A stretch of DNA of 64,000 nt from Paenibacillus stellifer (lineage in GTDB: Bacteria > Bacillota > Bacilli > Paenibacillales > Paenibacillaceae): positions 92,501 through 156,500 of the forward strand of contig NZ_CP009286.1 in the NCBI RefSeq assembly GCF_000758685.1, in the 5' to 3' direction. The position numbers and the translations under genes are program-made. The notes below the pieces were generated by a model. That model ran no database searches. It was not told the DNA's origin and saw nothing but the letters and a program-made list of their open reading frames with translations. Below are positions 43,754 to 52,900 of this stretch, one piece after another (position 1 is the stretch's first letter; the number at the start of each line of letters is the position of its first letter).

Positions 43754-45049
43754 TTAAGCTGCCATCTGTAACTGAGCCTGACGCACCGGCCCTAACACGT
43801 CGTTTGCGTTGTACGGAACCTGCTTGGTTCCGAGCGTATGAAGCACGCGAATGAGCTTCCCACACAAGGCTACAAGGGATTGCTTTTTCTTGAGCGGATT
43901 TTGACTTCGCTTGGTGAAATACTGGTGCAGTGCCTTAAACTCGGCGTTCTTTGCCACCATGGGCATCACCGCCCGGAACAGCAGCGCCCTTAGGCGTGCG
44001 CGTCCACGTTTAGTAATACTGGATTTGCCCTTTTTCTTTCCCGAACTGTTCTCCTTGAGGTTTAGTCCGGCGAGCCGAATAATCTGCTGTCCATGCTCGT
44101 AACCGCTCAGATCCCCGACTTCGGCGAGAAACCCTGCCAACGTAACTACGGCTACGCCCGGAACGGTAAGCATCTCTTTCGTTCCCGGAATTTGAGCAAG
44201 GAGACGTTCCACCTCGGCCAGAATCTCTTCGAGTTGTCTGGCGAACATCTCATACTGCTCCAGAAGCGTCTTGATCTCCACTTTCGCTCCGGGAAGTCCT
44301 TCCGTAAGCCCGATGGAACGCCTCGCCGTTTCCATGAGGTGCAGCGCTCGTTTCGCCCCTACGGCTCGTTTTACGTCTTTTTTCCACCGCTGGACAATGG
44401 CCTCTGTGCCCATCTCTACGATTTCTCCTGGCGTTGGAAACTCGCTAAGCGTAATGCGTGATGCCTTGCCTTCCCAGTCTTTGAAGACCTGCGTGTACTC
44501 CGGAAAAAAGCGGTCCAGCCAGTTCTGCACCCGTCTTTGCACCTGCCCGAAGTTCACCATGATCTTCTCCCGAAGATTCATGAGAATCCGCAGGTCGGCG
44601 TAAACGCTCGTTGGCAGTTTGGGCTCGCTGTACTTCCCGTTTCGCACCAAATCGGCAATGACCTTGGCATCTTTATAGTCATTTTTCGTGGGTGAATTGT
44701 CTTCCAGTTCTTTGCTTTTGTGTACGTGATGCGGATTCACAATGACCAAAGGAATGCCCTGCCGCCCTAAATATTCCGCCAGCGTAAACCAGTAGTGTCC
44801 GGTGGGCTCAATACCGAAGAGGACGTCACTCTTGGCATGCTCCTGCTGAAGCTCCTTCATCCACTGAACCAGTTGCTCGAGTCCGGCACGGGTATTAGAG
44901 AACACACAATCCTTACCCAGTTCGATCCCTCGAAAGTCTATGGCGCGAGCCACATGGGTATCTTTGGCGATATCTGCGCCGACCACGAGGGTATTTTCGG
45001 AAATTCGGGTGATTCGTTGATTCTGTTTCTTCGATTGTTTATACTTCAT
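43754..45049 (-). CDS. IS110-family DEDD transposase/recombinase
   Basis: 431 residues from ATG at 45049 (GGAGG upstream). N-terminal RuvC-like DEDD site: GADIAKDTH (Asp 26), GIEPTGHYW (Glu 81), SPTKNDYKDAKVIADL (Asp 124, Asp 127). The C-terminal transposase-20 domain (LLAQIPGTKEMLTVPGVAVV, LAGLNLKENSSGKKKGKS, SITKRGRARLRALL) holds the serine of the joint active site. Intact, so the element may be active. Codon use differs little from the host. Confidence 0.93.
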   Translation of the reverse strand: MKYKQSKKQNQRITRISENTLVVGADIAKDTHVARAIDFRGIELGKDCVFSNTRAGLEQLVQWMKELQQEHAKSDVLFGIEPTGHYWFTLAEYLGRQGIPLVIVNPHHVHKSKELEDNSPTKNDYKDAKVIADLVRNGKYSEPKLPTSVYADLRILMNLREKIMVNFGQVQRRVQNWLDRFFPEYTQVFKDWEGKASRITLSEFPTPGEIVEMGTEAIVQRWKKDVKRAVGAKRALHLMETARRSIGLTEGLPGAKVEIKTLLEQYEMFARQLEEILAEVERLLAQIPGTKEMLTVPGVAVVTLAGFLAEVGDLSGYEHGQQIIRLAGLNLKENSSGKKKGKSSITKRGRARLRALLFRAVMPMVAKNAEFKALHQYFTKRSQNPLKKKQSLVALCGKLIRVLHTLGTKQVPYNANDVLGPVRQAQLQMAA

Positions 45050-45270
45050 GATAGAGTGCCTCCTATGCTGAAATTGTTCTTTGGTCGGAACGTTTCCCAG
45101 TATACAGAAGGCGCTTTTTTCATTCAAACCTCAGATTAATTCATTACAGGAATGGCTCCTCGAAATATAGAAATGATTAATATAGTTTACAAGATATTTG
45201 AGTTTTACAGCATTATTCTTTAGGTTTAAAATTTCCAAGAAGGGAATAGGTAATGAAAGGTGGTTTAGCG

Positions 45271-46215
45271 ATGAAGATTGTCATAGTCGGCTATTTTAGC
45301 GAGACCTCGAAATCAAATATCGTAAGGTGTTTTCCTCAAGACTGGAATGTTGTCATTGTCCCGCCCGGAAAAGAAATGCTGCATCATATTGAAGATTGCC
45401 AGGTAATCATCCCTGAACATATTAAAGTGGATCACAGCCTGCTTTCTGTCGCAAAACAATTAAAATTGGTACAGACGGGTGCAGGATTCGATAATGTAGA
45501 TGTCCCTGCCTGTACACAGCTTGGCATCTGGGTGGCCAATGCTGCGGGAGTGAATGCACAGGCAGTGGCCGAGCACGTAATGGCACTGATATTGTCTTAT
45601 TATAAAAACATACCATTTTTGGATACTTTCATGAAAAACGGGATGGATGAAAATCAATTGGACTATACAGGGAGTGAATTAAAAGGCAAAACGATCGGGA
45701 TTATCGGTCTGGGCGCTATCGGAAAAAAAGTAGCTGCGTTTTGCAAGGTTTTTGATATGAATGTACTGGCTTATGCAAGAAATCCTCTTGTACAATCTGG
45801 CGGCCTTGTGAAAATGACGGATTTCGATACTCTTGTAAGCACATCGGACATAGTCAGCGTACATGTATCCTTAAATCAGCAAACCAAACAACTGATCAAC
45901 AAAGCGACATTCAAGAAAATGAAGAATACCGCTCTTTTTATCAATACGGCCCGCGGCGGGATCGTCAACGAAAAAGATTTGATTGATGCAGTAAAAAACG
46001 GGGATATTTCAGGCGCATGCCTGGATGTGTTTGAATCTGAACCGCTTCCGATTGACAGCGAGCTCCGGAATCTGCGTAACGTGATCCTTACTCCTCATAC
46101 GGCAGGAATGCCTGATGGTCGAAAATTTCATAAAAAAAGATATGATTTCTTTATCAACAATATAAAACGTGTAGAAAACGGCGAAGAGCCCGAAAGCAAG
46201 CTCAATCAGTTATAG
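45271..46215 (+). CDS. NAD-dependent D-2-hydroxyacid dehydrogenase
   Basis: 314 residues from ATG 45271 (AAAGGTGG upstream; ATG 45253 is possible). Rossmann motif GIIGLGAIGKK, catalytic Arg 228 (NTARGG), Glu 257 (FESEPLP) and His 276 (TPHTAG). It reduces or oxidises 2-keto/2-hydroxy acids; the exact substrate is not visible. Probably the former target of the divergent LysR gene, now split from it by the IS element. Confidence 0.9.
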   Translation: MKIVIVGYFSETSKSNIVRCFPQDWNVVIVPPGKEMLHHIEDCQVIIPEHIKVDHSLLSVAKQLKLVQTGAGFDNVDVPACTQLGIWVANAAGVNAQAVAEHVMALILSYYKNIPFLDTFMKNGMDENQLDYTGSELKGKTIGIIGLGAIGKKVAAFCKVFDMNVLAYARNPLVQSGGLVKMTDFDTLVSTSDIVSVHVSLNQQTKQLINKATFKKMKNTALFINTARGGIVNEKDLIDAVKNGDISGACLDVFESEPLPIDSELRNLRNVILTPHTAGMPDGRKFHKKRYDFFINNIKRVENGEEPESKLNQL

Positions 46216-46241
46216 CCGCTTCCTTCGGGGAGCGGTTTTTT
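46215..46241 (+). terminator. Intrinsic terminator after the dehydrogenase
   Basis: CCGCTTCC-TTCG-GGGAGCGG followed by TTTTTTG. Confidence 0.9.
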
Positions 46242-46457
46242 GCATAGTTAGAGCAATGAAAACCGGGAGCAGATAGTGTCCTCAGCAATGCTGGAAGGAA
46301 ACGCGGAATAAAAAGCTCTCTTTTTCCACAATGTATGAAGTGAACTTAAGAAAGGGATGCGGAGATGTGATAACGCTGACTCACGGCTGTTGCCGGGGCA
46401 CAAAGCCCTAAATCTCAAGTTCGCTTATGCAATAAGAAAAAGGAGGCTGATTCAGTC

Positions 46458-46799
46458 ATGGAGCAACCATTACAGCTGGACCAAGGGCGGCTTGTCTCCG
46501 CCTGGAAGGAGAGGCTGCCGTCTTTTATGGACGAGGGGGAGAGTTATACGGTACAGGCAGATGAGAGCGACCGCAAAAGCCTGCTGATCCACTTTAACGC
46601 TGCGGGTCATCAGGATTATGAACTCGATTTTCGCTGCACGTATGTGGACAGCCGTGAGGTTGCCGTTACTTTTCTTGATGTGGAGAAGGCCGGACGGAGT
46701 ACGGACGAGCATTCAGCCGCAGTTCAGCAGCTAGCACAGAAATATACGCGCCAGATTCACGAATGCGCCCAGGCATTGAAGCCCGTTACCCAGCCTTGA
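46458..46799 (+). CDS. Hypothetical host protein
   Basis: 113 residues, AAGGAGG upstream. RLPSFMDEGESYTVQADES, then DYELDFRCTYVDSREVAVTF: a mixed alpha/beta small protein; no family recognised. It is followed 24 bases later by the SspP-like gene and may share its transcript. The 240 bases upstream hold no other gene. Confidence 0.55.
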   Translation: MEQPLQLDQGRLVSAWKERLPSFMDEGESYTVQADESDRKSLLIHFNAAGHQDYELDFRCTYVDSREVAVTFLDVEKAGRSTDEHSAAVQQLAQKYTRQIHECAQALKPVTQP

Positions 46800-46823
46800 T
46801 CTCTAATGAAAGGAGGATGACCA

Positions 46824-46973
46824 ATGAGCAAACCTAAAACGATACAAGTTCCCGGCACCCAGCCGTCTGGCGACAATCTGAACAAGCGTCATTCCAAGGG
46901 TCCCGAGCCTCTGTCCGGCTCCAAAAAAGTGAAGCAGGCCAATCATGTGAGCCACCACAATACGGAAGGTTAA
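46824..46973 (+). CDS. sspP: SspP-like small acid-soluble spore protein
   Basis: 49 residues from ATG 46824 (AAAGGAGGATG upstream). GPEPLSGSKKVKQANHVSHH matches the core of B. subtilis SspP (PEPLSGSKKVKNRNH). Proteins of this family are made in the forespore. It supports a spore-forming host. Confidence 0.8.
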   Translation: MSKPKTIQVPGTQPSGDNLNKRHSKGPEPLSGSKKVKQANHVSHHNTEG

Positions 46974-47064
46974 CAATTTACAGGAAACGGTTTATCAATT
47001 CGTGTAAATCGTTTATCATTGAAAGGGGGGTAATTATTTCTTTAATTGGGAGAGGAGAAAGAGA

Positions 47065-48159
47065 ATGTTTAGGAAATGGGGCCTCGCTGGGGCGTCGATG
47101 CTGCTCGCGGCAGCTGTTATTTTGCCGGGATGCGGCAGCAAGCAAGAGCCGAAGGAAGCGCTGCAGGGAGCGGCGACCAAAGCGGCAGAAATGACTTCTT
47201 ATGAAATGCAGAGCAAGCTGGTGGTCAACAACCTGACCATCGATGAGGCGAGCTCGGAATCCGCGGATATGACAACACAAGTGATGAGCATGCTGAAGAA
47301 CGCGGACATCTCGGTTGACGCCGTGTATCAGGCAAAGCCGATGCAGACGGAAATGACGCTGGTTCTTAATTTGAAGGGCGATATGTCGATGAGCTTCACG
47401 GTTCCGATGGTTATGACGGAAGAGAAGCTCTACGTCAAAGTGCCAAGCATACCGTTCCTGCCTATTCCTGAAAGTGTTGTCGGCAAATTTGTGGTGTTCG
47501 ATTTGAAGGAATTGGCCGAGCATGAGGGAGCCGAGTTCAATCCTGCCATGATGGATACGCAGAAGATGCAGAAGCTTAGCAATGAACTGATGAGCGCTGT
47601 ATTGAACGAGTATGATGAAGCCAAGTACTTCAAGAGCGTTGAGCCTAAGGATGCTGGCGTGCCTGAAGGGGTTGACGCGAAGCAGGTGGTTCAGTTCCAG
47701 GTGACGAACGATAATGTGAAGGAAGCGCTGAGCATCTTTGGCAACAAGGTGATGCCTAAGATTCTGGACATTATCTCCAAGGATGAGTACAAGTCCATGC
47801 TTCAGATCGAACAGTCGGTGCTCGACGATGCCAAGGCGGATGTACAGGACGGCGAAGCCAAGGCTGAATTCGAGAAGACATTGAACGATCTGGACAAATA
47901 CCTGACCGTGAACAAATTCCAGCTGAACACCGCCATCAACAAGGAAGAATTCCCGGTGTACCAGTCCCTGGACCTGGACATTAATGTGAACAATCCGGAT
48001 GATGGCACCAAGGTTGGCTTGTCGCTTACGGGAAGCAACCAATACAGCAAGATTAACGAGAAGGCCGAATTCAAAATCGGCATTCCGAAGGACAGCGAAG
48101 TCATTACGCAGGACCAGCTTGAACAGCAATTTAATACCTCCGCGCTGGAGTCGAACTAA
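47065..48159 (+). CDS. Lipoprotein, DUF6612-like
   Basis: 364 residues, GGGAGAGGAG upstream. Signal peptide with lipobox LPGC (Cys 27). The mature part is a LolA/LppX-like beta-rich protein (MTSYEMQSKLVVNNLTIDEA, FLPIPESVVGKFVVFDLKEL). Membrane-anchored; function unknown, perhaps lipid or stress related. Confidence 0.75.
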   Translation: MFRKWGLAGASMLLAAAVILPGCGSKQEPKEALQGAATKAAEMTSYEMQSKLVVNNLTIDEASSESADMTTQVMSMLKNADISVDAVYQAKPMQTEMTLVLNLKGDMSMSFTVPMVMTEEKLYVKVPSIPFLPIPESVVGKFVVFDLKELAEHEGAEFNPAMMDTQKMQKLSNELMSAVLNEYDEAKYFKSVEPKDAGVPEGVDAKQVVQFQVTNDNVKEALSIFGNKVMPKILDIISKDEYKSMLQIEQSVLDDAKADVQDGEAKAEFEKTLNDLDKYLTVNKFQLNTAINKEEFPVYQSLDLDINVNNPDDGTKVGLSLTGSNQYSKINEKAEFKIGIPKDSEVITQDQLEQQFNTSALESN

Positions 48160-48181
48160 TCCGATTTCAGCAATACACAGC

Positions 48182-48219
48182 GAACGCCTTCATCTCCATT
48201 CGTGGAGATGAAGGCGTTC
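48182..48219. terminator. Long perfect hairpin between convergent genes
   Basis: GAACGCCTTCATCTCC (48182-48197) and GGAGATGAAGGCGTTC (48204-48219): a 16-base perfect stem with loop ATTCGT. It separates the lipoprotein gene from the minus-strand acetyltransferase and can end transcripts from both sides, though T runs are short. Confidence 0.75.
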
Positions 48220-48239
48220 TGCATTAGAGGGCAGGCAGG

Positions 48240-48800
48240 TTATAGTCCGGCTTCGTGGGACAGCAGTGCGTAAGTCCGGTGATCCTGCCACCGGCCATCG
48301 ATTTTGATGAACTGGCGGGCGATTCCTTCCGCCTGGAAGCCGCTCTTCTCCAGCACGCGCCGGGACGCGTCGTTGTGCAGAAGAATCGCGGCCTGAAGGC
48401 GGTGGAGGCCAAGCGATTTAAAGGCATAGGCCGCCACAAGCCCAACGGCTGCGGTCATGAAGCCTTTACCCTGGCATTCATGGTCAATGAAGTAGCCAAT
48501 ATCGGCAAATTGGCCAACGCCGCGCACGATATTGCTGATCGTGATCTGCCCAATCAGAAGGTCTTCTCCGGAAGCGTATATGCCGAACATATAGGCACGG
48601 TCCTGTTCGGCGTCCTCTATCCGCTGAGTGATCAGCTGCTCCTGGCTGTCTAGCGTGAAGAAAGATTCTTCCCGCCTGGGTTCATAACGGCTGTGAATAT
48701 CGCGGTTGCGCAGACGCAGGTCAAGCAGGCTGCCAGCATCGGCAAGCGTAAAGAGTCTCAAGTAAATTTCGGCTGAATGGCTGCTGAGTGTAAAGGTCAT
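48240..48800 (-). CDS. GNAT acetyltransferase, RimJ/RimL type
   Basis: 186 residues. YFIDHECQGKGFMTAAVGLV is the acetyl-CoA-binding loop (Q-G-K-G) and RLQAAILLHNDASRRVLEKS the N-x-x-S/A-x-x-x-L-E-K-x-G-F motif of RimJ/RimL N-acetyltransferases. Likely acetylates ribosomal-protein termini or small molecules. Seven bases from tadA, same strand: a two-gene unit. Confidence 0.88.
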   Translation of the reverse strand: MTFTLSSHSAEIYLRLFTLADAGSLLDLRLRNRDIHSRYEPRREESFFTLDSQEQLITQRIEDAEQDRAYMFGIYASGEDLLIGQITISNIVRGVGQFADIGYFIDHECQGKGFMTAAVGLVAAYAFKSLGLHRLQAAILLHNDASRRVLEKSGFQAEGIARQFIKIDGRWQDHRTYALLSHEAGL

Positions 48801-48807
48801 GATGGAC

Positions 48808-49320
48808 TTACTCCTCTATATTGGATTTAGACTGGCGCTTCTGCCGCAGCCGGCGGAAGAAAGAGGTAAGAAGCTCGGCGCATTCTTCTTGAAGAATGCC
48901 GGAAATGATCTCCGTACGGTGATTAAAGCGGGGTTCTTCCAGCAGATTCATCAATGTTCCTGCACAGCCAGCCTTGGGGTCGGGCGTTCCGTATACGGTG
49001 CGCGGAACGCGGGATTGTACCATTGCTCCGGCACACATGGGGCAGGGCTCCAGGGTGACGTACAGTGTGCAGTCCAGCAGACGCCAGGAATTCAGCGCCT
49101 TGCTGGCTTCCCGGATGGCGACCATCTCGGCATGGGCGGTTGAATCAAGCGTCGTCTCGCGAAGATTATAGCCTCTGCCGATAATCGCTCCGCCTTGGAC
49201 GATGACCGCGCCGATTGGAACTTCGCCAAGCGCTTCCGCCTTGCGGGCCTCGGCGATTGCCTCGCGCATCCACTGTTCATGTTCTAGTTGCAGATCCAAT
49301 GCTATGTCGGTGTTCTCCAA
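48808..49320 (-). CDS. tadA: tRNA-specific adenosine deaminase
   Basis: 170 residues. HAE (63-65) and PCPMC (zinc cysteines 93 and 96) are the deaminase site. It turns wobble adenosine 34 of tRNA-Arg(ACG) into inosine, an essential step. In Bacillus it is near dnaX downstream of serS; here it is on the minus strand and paired with a GNAT gene. Confidence 0.95.
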   Translation of the reverse strand: MENTDIALDLQLEHEQWMREAIAEARKAEALGEVPIGAVIVQGGAIIGRGYNLRETTLDSTAHAEMVAIREASKALNSWRLLDCTLYVTLEPCPMCAGAMVQSRVPRTVYGTPDPKAGCAGTLMNLLEEPRFNHRTEIISGILQEECAELLTSFFRRLRQKRQSKSNIEE

Positions 49321-49633
49321 AAATTCCCTTCCTCTCCGCGAATCGGCCGATTATTCCACGAACGAGTATTCGTTCTTAACAAGCTGTGAATAACTCTGTG
49401 GAAAACCGGAGTATTATCCACATTTTTATGCACATGGAGGATGTTGATTTGTTTATATGTGCATAACCTGTGGATGGTTTCTTTCCTAATTGTAGAGAAA
49501 GAAGCGGTATTTTTCAATCGAGAGAGCTCGAAAAGCAGGGCACAACCGCTTTTCAAAAGCAAGGGCAACAGTTATGATATTTATGGAATGATATTATAAG
49601 ATTTACCAGCCCGTTAAGAGGTGAACAGAGAGC
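49321..49633. promoter_or_regulatory. DnaA-box cluster between tadA and the histidine kinase
   Basis: No gene. Exact TTATNCACA boxes at 49385-49393 (minus), 49414-49422 (plus), 49426-49434 (plus) and 49458-49466 (minus), plus near matches TTTTCCACA at 49397-49405 (minus) and CCATCCACA at 49469-49477 (minus). Six boxes in 93 bases. The rest of the stretch holds the divergent starts and an imperfect AGCGGT/ACCGCT repeat (49503-49553). Confidence 0.8.
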
Positions 49634-51925
49634 TTGTCCATTAAAACGAAGCTTTCCGCCATAATATTCGGCTCGGTGCTTCTGATCTTGGCGCTTAATT
49701 TAACGCTGAATACATACAGCACACGAGAAAATCTGCGGAACGAAGTGGAACGTAACATGAGGACAACGGCCATGCAAATAGCCGTCTCCGTGGAACAGAG
49801 CAATTACAGCTCCAATTACGCGGAACAACTACTTGCCCAGAATTTGCGGATGGCCGCTGTCTATATTGCAAGCCAGCTGGATCCCGATATAGACAATGTA
49901 AGCAACTCGGAGCTTAAGGCGCTGGCAGCGAAGGCAGGCGTGTCCAACATCTCGCTGCTGGTCAGAACCAAAGACGATGTAGTGGTTCAGAAGTCCTCCG
50001 ACTCCAAGGAGCTAGGGCTCCCGACCAAGGGCTGGGGTTACTGGTATACTGCTTTTATCGATTTATTCGAAGGACGGGATGTATCGGTCGCGAAGGGGCA
50101 GCGGATGGAGAATTTCTGGTCCGGCCCTTTTGAGTACTCCTCATCCAATCCGGAGTTTATCGAGAAGTGGGGATACTACCATGACGAGAACCATAACTAC
50201 ATTATTGATCCCTATATCCGCAGTACGGCAATCAGCGATTATGTCCGCATCATGAGCCCCGAAGAAATCGTTCAGCAGACGATGAAGGTCAACCCCGATA
50301 TTCTGGAGATTACAGGGATCAACCCGGTCACCTTCGGCTCGCCTACAATGGCTTCTGACGGCACTGACAGCGTGAATACGAAGCTGCGCAACCGGCCGAT
50401 CAAATACGGAACTTACCGCTACGGGAACGTTGAGGAGGACAAGCAGGCGGTGCAGGAAGCATTGAGCAGCAAATCGCCTGTTATGCTGGAGACGAAGGCT
50501 AACGGGGCCCGGGTGCTGAAGAGCTTCATTCCTGTGACTCTGCCTGACTCCGGCGTCTACGTCATCAGTGTGGTCAGCAGCTATTCCGTCATTTCATCGG
50601 TGCTGAAAGAGCAGATCTGGAACAGCGTCCGCATCTCGTCCATTCTGCTTGCCTTCTTTCTGGTGGGAAGCTATGTGCTGGCGGGATTTATTATCCTGCC
50701 GATCCAGGCGATCCTTGCCAAGGTGCAGGATGTATCCCAAGGCAAATTTGATCCTCCACTTCTTGTAGGCAGCCGCGATGAGCTGGGCCAGCTGGCGCTG
50801 CGCATCAATTCCATGACGCGCAATCTGGAGCTGCATACAAGCCGTCTCCGAAGAACGCTGGAGGAGAACCGTGAAGTGAAGGAACATCTGGAGTCCGTCA
50901 TTAACGGAACCTCGGATGCGATTCATACCACCGATATGGACGACCATATAGTCAGCGTGAACCGGGCATTTGAGGAGCTGTATGGCTGGAAGAAGAGCGA
51001 GGCGTCCGGGGAGTCGCTTCTCCTGATTCCGGACTCCGTTCAGGAGGAGGAGAACGACAGGCTTGAGCGGTTAATTCGCGGCGAGCAGCTTCCGCCAACA
51101 GAGACGCTGCGTCTGAAGCGGGATGGAACGGTGGTGGAGGTCAGCGTAAGCACTTCCGTCATTCGCGACGAGAACGGCCATCCGATGTCTTTTGTCCATG
51201 TAACCCGTGATATGACAGAGCGCAACCGGATGGAGGAGCTTCTGCGGCAGTCCGAGAAGCTTACGACAGTCGGACAACTGGCTGCAGGCGTCGCCCATGA
51301 AATCCGCAACCCGCTGACGACGCTTAGGGGATTTCTGCAGCTTCAGAAGGAGAAGAGCCTGCTCATTCCCCTGCACGTGGATTTGATGCTCTCTGAGCTG
51401 GACCGGATCAATCTGATTGTCAGCGAGTTCCTGATCCTGGCCAAGCCGCAGGCGGTCCGGTTTCAGCGAAAGGATGTGCGCCAAATTTTATGCGATGTCG
51501 TATCGCTGCTGGACAGCCAGGCGCATCTGCATGACATCCAGGTCGAGAACCGGTTTGAATATGGCCCTGCCATGGTACACTGTGAAGAGAACCAATTGAA
51601 GCAGGTGTTCATTAATATTATCAAAAACGGAATCGAGTCCATGTCTTCAGGAGGAACGCTGACACTGGAACAGAAGCATGTGGATAACTCCATCGTTATC
51701 ATAATCACGGACGAAGGCGAGGGCATCCCCGAGGAGGTTCTGCCGAAGCTGGGCCAGCCGTTCTTTACGAATAAGGAGACAGGGACGGGGCTCGGCCTTA
51801 TGATCAGCCAGCGCATCATTCAGGCCCATAAGGGCCAGCTGGAAATCGACAGCCGGGTCGGTTATGGAACCTGGGTGACGATCACACTGCCGGAAGCCGG
51901 AGAGCGTGAGGGTGATATAGATTAG
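49634..51925 (+). CDS. PAS-domain sensor histidine kinase (sporulation-kinase type)
   Basis: 763 residues, TTG start after AAGAGGTGAAC. N-terminal membrane helix, a large extracytoplasmic sensor (about 35-320, Cache-like), second helix, HAMP (about 345-400), PAS (about 410-520), HisKA with VAHEIRNPL (His 555), and HATPase_c (NQLKQVFINIIKNGIESMSS, DEGEGIP, TGTGLGLMIS). The LTTLRGFLQL segment after the histidine is typical of KinA/KinE-type sporulation kinases. No response regulator is nearby, so it is an orphan, possibly feeding Spo0F. Confidence 0.9.
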   Translation: MSIKTKLSAIIFGSVLLILALNLTLNTYSTRENLRNEVERNMRTTAMQIAVSVEQSNYSSNYAEQLLAQNLRMAAVYIASQLDPDIDNVSNSELKALAAKAGVSNISLLVRTKDDVVVQKSSDSKELGLPTKGWGYWYTAFIDLFEGRDVSVAKGQRMENFWSGPFEYSSSNPEFIEKWGYYHDENHNYIIDPYIRSTAISDYVRIMSPEEIVQQTMKVNPDILEITGINPVTFGSPTMASDGTDSVNTKLRNRPIKYGTYRYGNVEEDKQAVQEALSSKSPVMLETKANGARVLKSFIPVTLPDSGVYVISVVSSYSVISSVLKEQIWNSVRISSILLAFFLVGSYVLAGFIILPIQAILAKVQDVSQGKFDPPLLVGSRDELGQLALRINSMTRNLELHTSRLRRTLEENREVKEHLESVINGTSDAIHTTDMDDHIVSVNRAFEELYGWKKSEASGESLLLIPDSVQEEENDRLERLIRGEQLPPTETLRLKRDGTVVEVSVSTSVIRDENGHPMSFVHVTRDMTERNRMEELLRQSEKLTTVGQLAAGVAHEIRNPLTTLRGFLQLQKEKSLLIPLHVDLMLSELDRINLIVSEFLILAKPQAVRFQRKDVRQILCDVVSLLDSQAHLHDIQVENRFEYGPAMVHCEENQLKQVFINIIKNGIESMSSGGTLTLEQKHVDNSIVIIITDEGEGIPEEVLPKLGQPFFTNKETGTGLGLMISQRIIQAHKGQLEIDSRVGYGTWVTITLPEAGEREGDID

Positions 51926-51967
51926 GGAAGCCCGCAGCAAGGACAAGAAAGAGAGTGAGAGCGCAGC

Positions 51968-52669
51968 ATGAGAATTAACAAGTTTATTAGTGAGACGGGC
52001 TACTGCTCCCGCCGCGAAGCGGACAAGCTGGTGGAGGACGGAAGAGTAACGATCAACGGTCAGAAGGCTGTTCTGGGCAGTCAGGCCGAGTCCGGGGATG
52101 ATGTTCGGATTGACGGAAAGACGCTCCGTACCGAATCCAGGACAGTCTACATCGCGCTCAACAAGCCGGTCGGCATTACTTCAACGACCGAGAGCCATGT
52201 GAAGGGGAATATCGTCGATTTTGTCGGCCATCATGAACGGATCTTCCCCATCGGCCGGCTGGATAAGGATTCCGAAGGACTGATTCTTCTAACCAATGAC
52301 GGCGATATCGTCAATAAGATTCTTCGCGCCGAGGGGCGGCATGAGAAGGAATATGTCGTAACCGTCGACCGTCCGATTACGCCTTCCTTTATTGAGGGTA
52401 TGTCCAGCGGGGTCAAGATCCTCGGGGAGAGGACGCTGCCTTGTCAGGTAACCCGCATAACGGAACGGGTATTCCGGATTATTTTGACCGAGGGCAAGAA
52501 CAGGCAAATCCGCAGAATGTGCAGTGCCTTCGGCTATGAGGTGCGGCGGCTGCAGCGGATCCGGATCATGAATATCCGGCTGGGGAACCTGAAGGCGGGT
52601 ACCTGGCGTGATCTGACGCCTGCTGAGAAGAAAGAGCTTGGGGACATGCTCGATTATCAGCTTCAGTGA
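51968..52669 (+). CDS. rluF: 23S rRNA pseudouridine synthase RluF
   Basis: 233 residues. S4 RNA-binding domain (INKFISETGYCSRREADKLV) and catalytic GRLDKDSEGL (Asp 99). EGKNRQIRRMCSAFGYEVRR is the RsuA/RluB/E/F C-terminal motif. Family subtype RluF is by the N-terminal and loop features; it modifies U2604 in 23S rRNA. Confidence 0.92.
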   Translation: MRINKFISETGYCSRREADKLVEDGRVTINGQKAVLGSQAESGDDVRIDGKTLRTESRTVYIALNKPVGITSTTESHVKGNIVDFVGHHERIFPIGRLDKDSEGLILLTNDGDIVNKILRAEGRHEKEYVVTVDRPITPSFIEGMSSGVKILGERTLPCQVTRITERVFRIILTEGKNRQIRRMCSAFGYEVRRLQRIRIMNIRLGNLKAGTWRDLTPAEKKELGDMLDYQLQ

Positions 52670-52676
52670 CCATACG

Positions 52677-52716
52677 ATCCTCTTTCGCTCCAGACAGGAG
52701 CCGGAAGAGGATTTTT
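52677..52716 (+). terminator. rluF terminator
   Basis: ATCCTCTT (52677-52684) with AAGAGGAT (52705-52712), inner CTCC/GGAG pairs, then TTTT. Confidence 0.85.
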
Positions 52717-52900
52717 AAATAGACGAATGTATAAACTGCGCGCTTATCATAGCCTTCTATTTCTCGGTAAACGCATGGCGTCTAATGACGCCGTAAGGCG
52801 TTTATCCTTGTATGAAAACTCATAGTATACGGGAAGCAGGCCTTACTACAAGGGTTGGGTCAGGATCTCCAGACATCCGTCCAGTTGGGAGGCTGCTCAT

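Larger units (their letters stand above)
43472..45161 (-). mobile_element. IS110-family insertion element (IS1111-like layout)
   Basis: A DEDD transposase gene (43754-45049) flanked by about 280 noncoding bases on its 3' side and about 110 on its 5' side. GAGGAGCC at 43472-43479 and GGCTCCTC at 45154-45161 form an 8-base inverted repeat near the expected ends, as in the IS1111 subgroup with subterminal repeats. Exact ends are not proven. It lies between the LysR remnant and a dehydrogenase gene. In this family the 3' noncoding end encodes a guide (bridge/seek) RNA. Confidence 0.7.
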
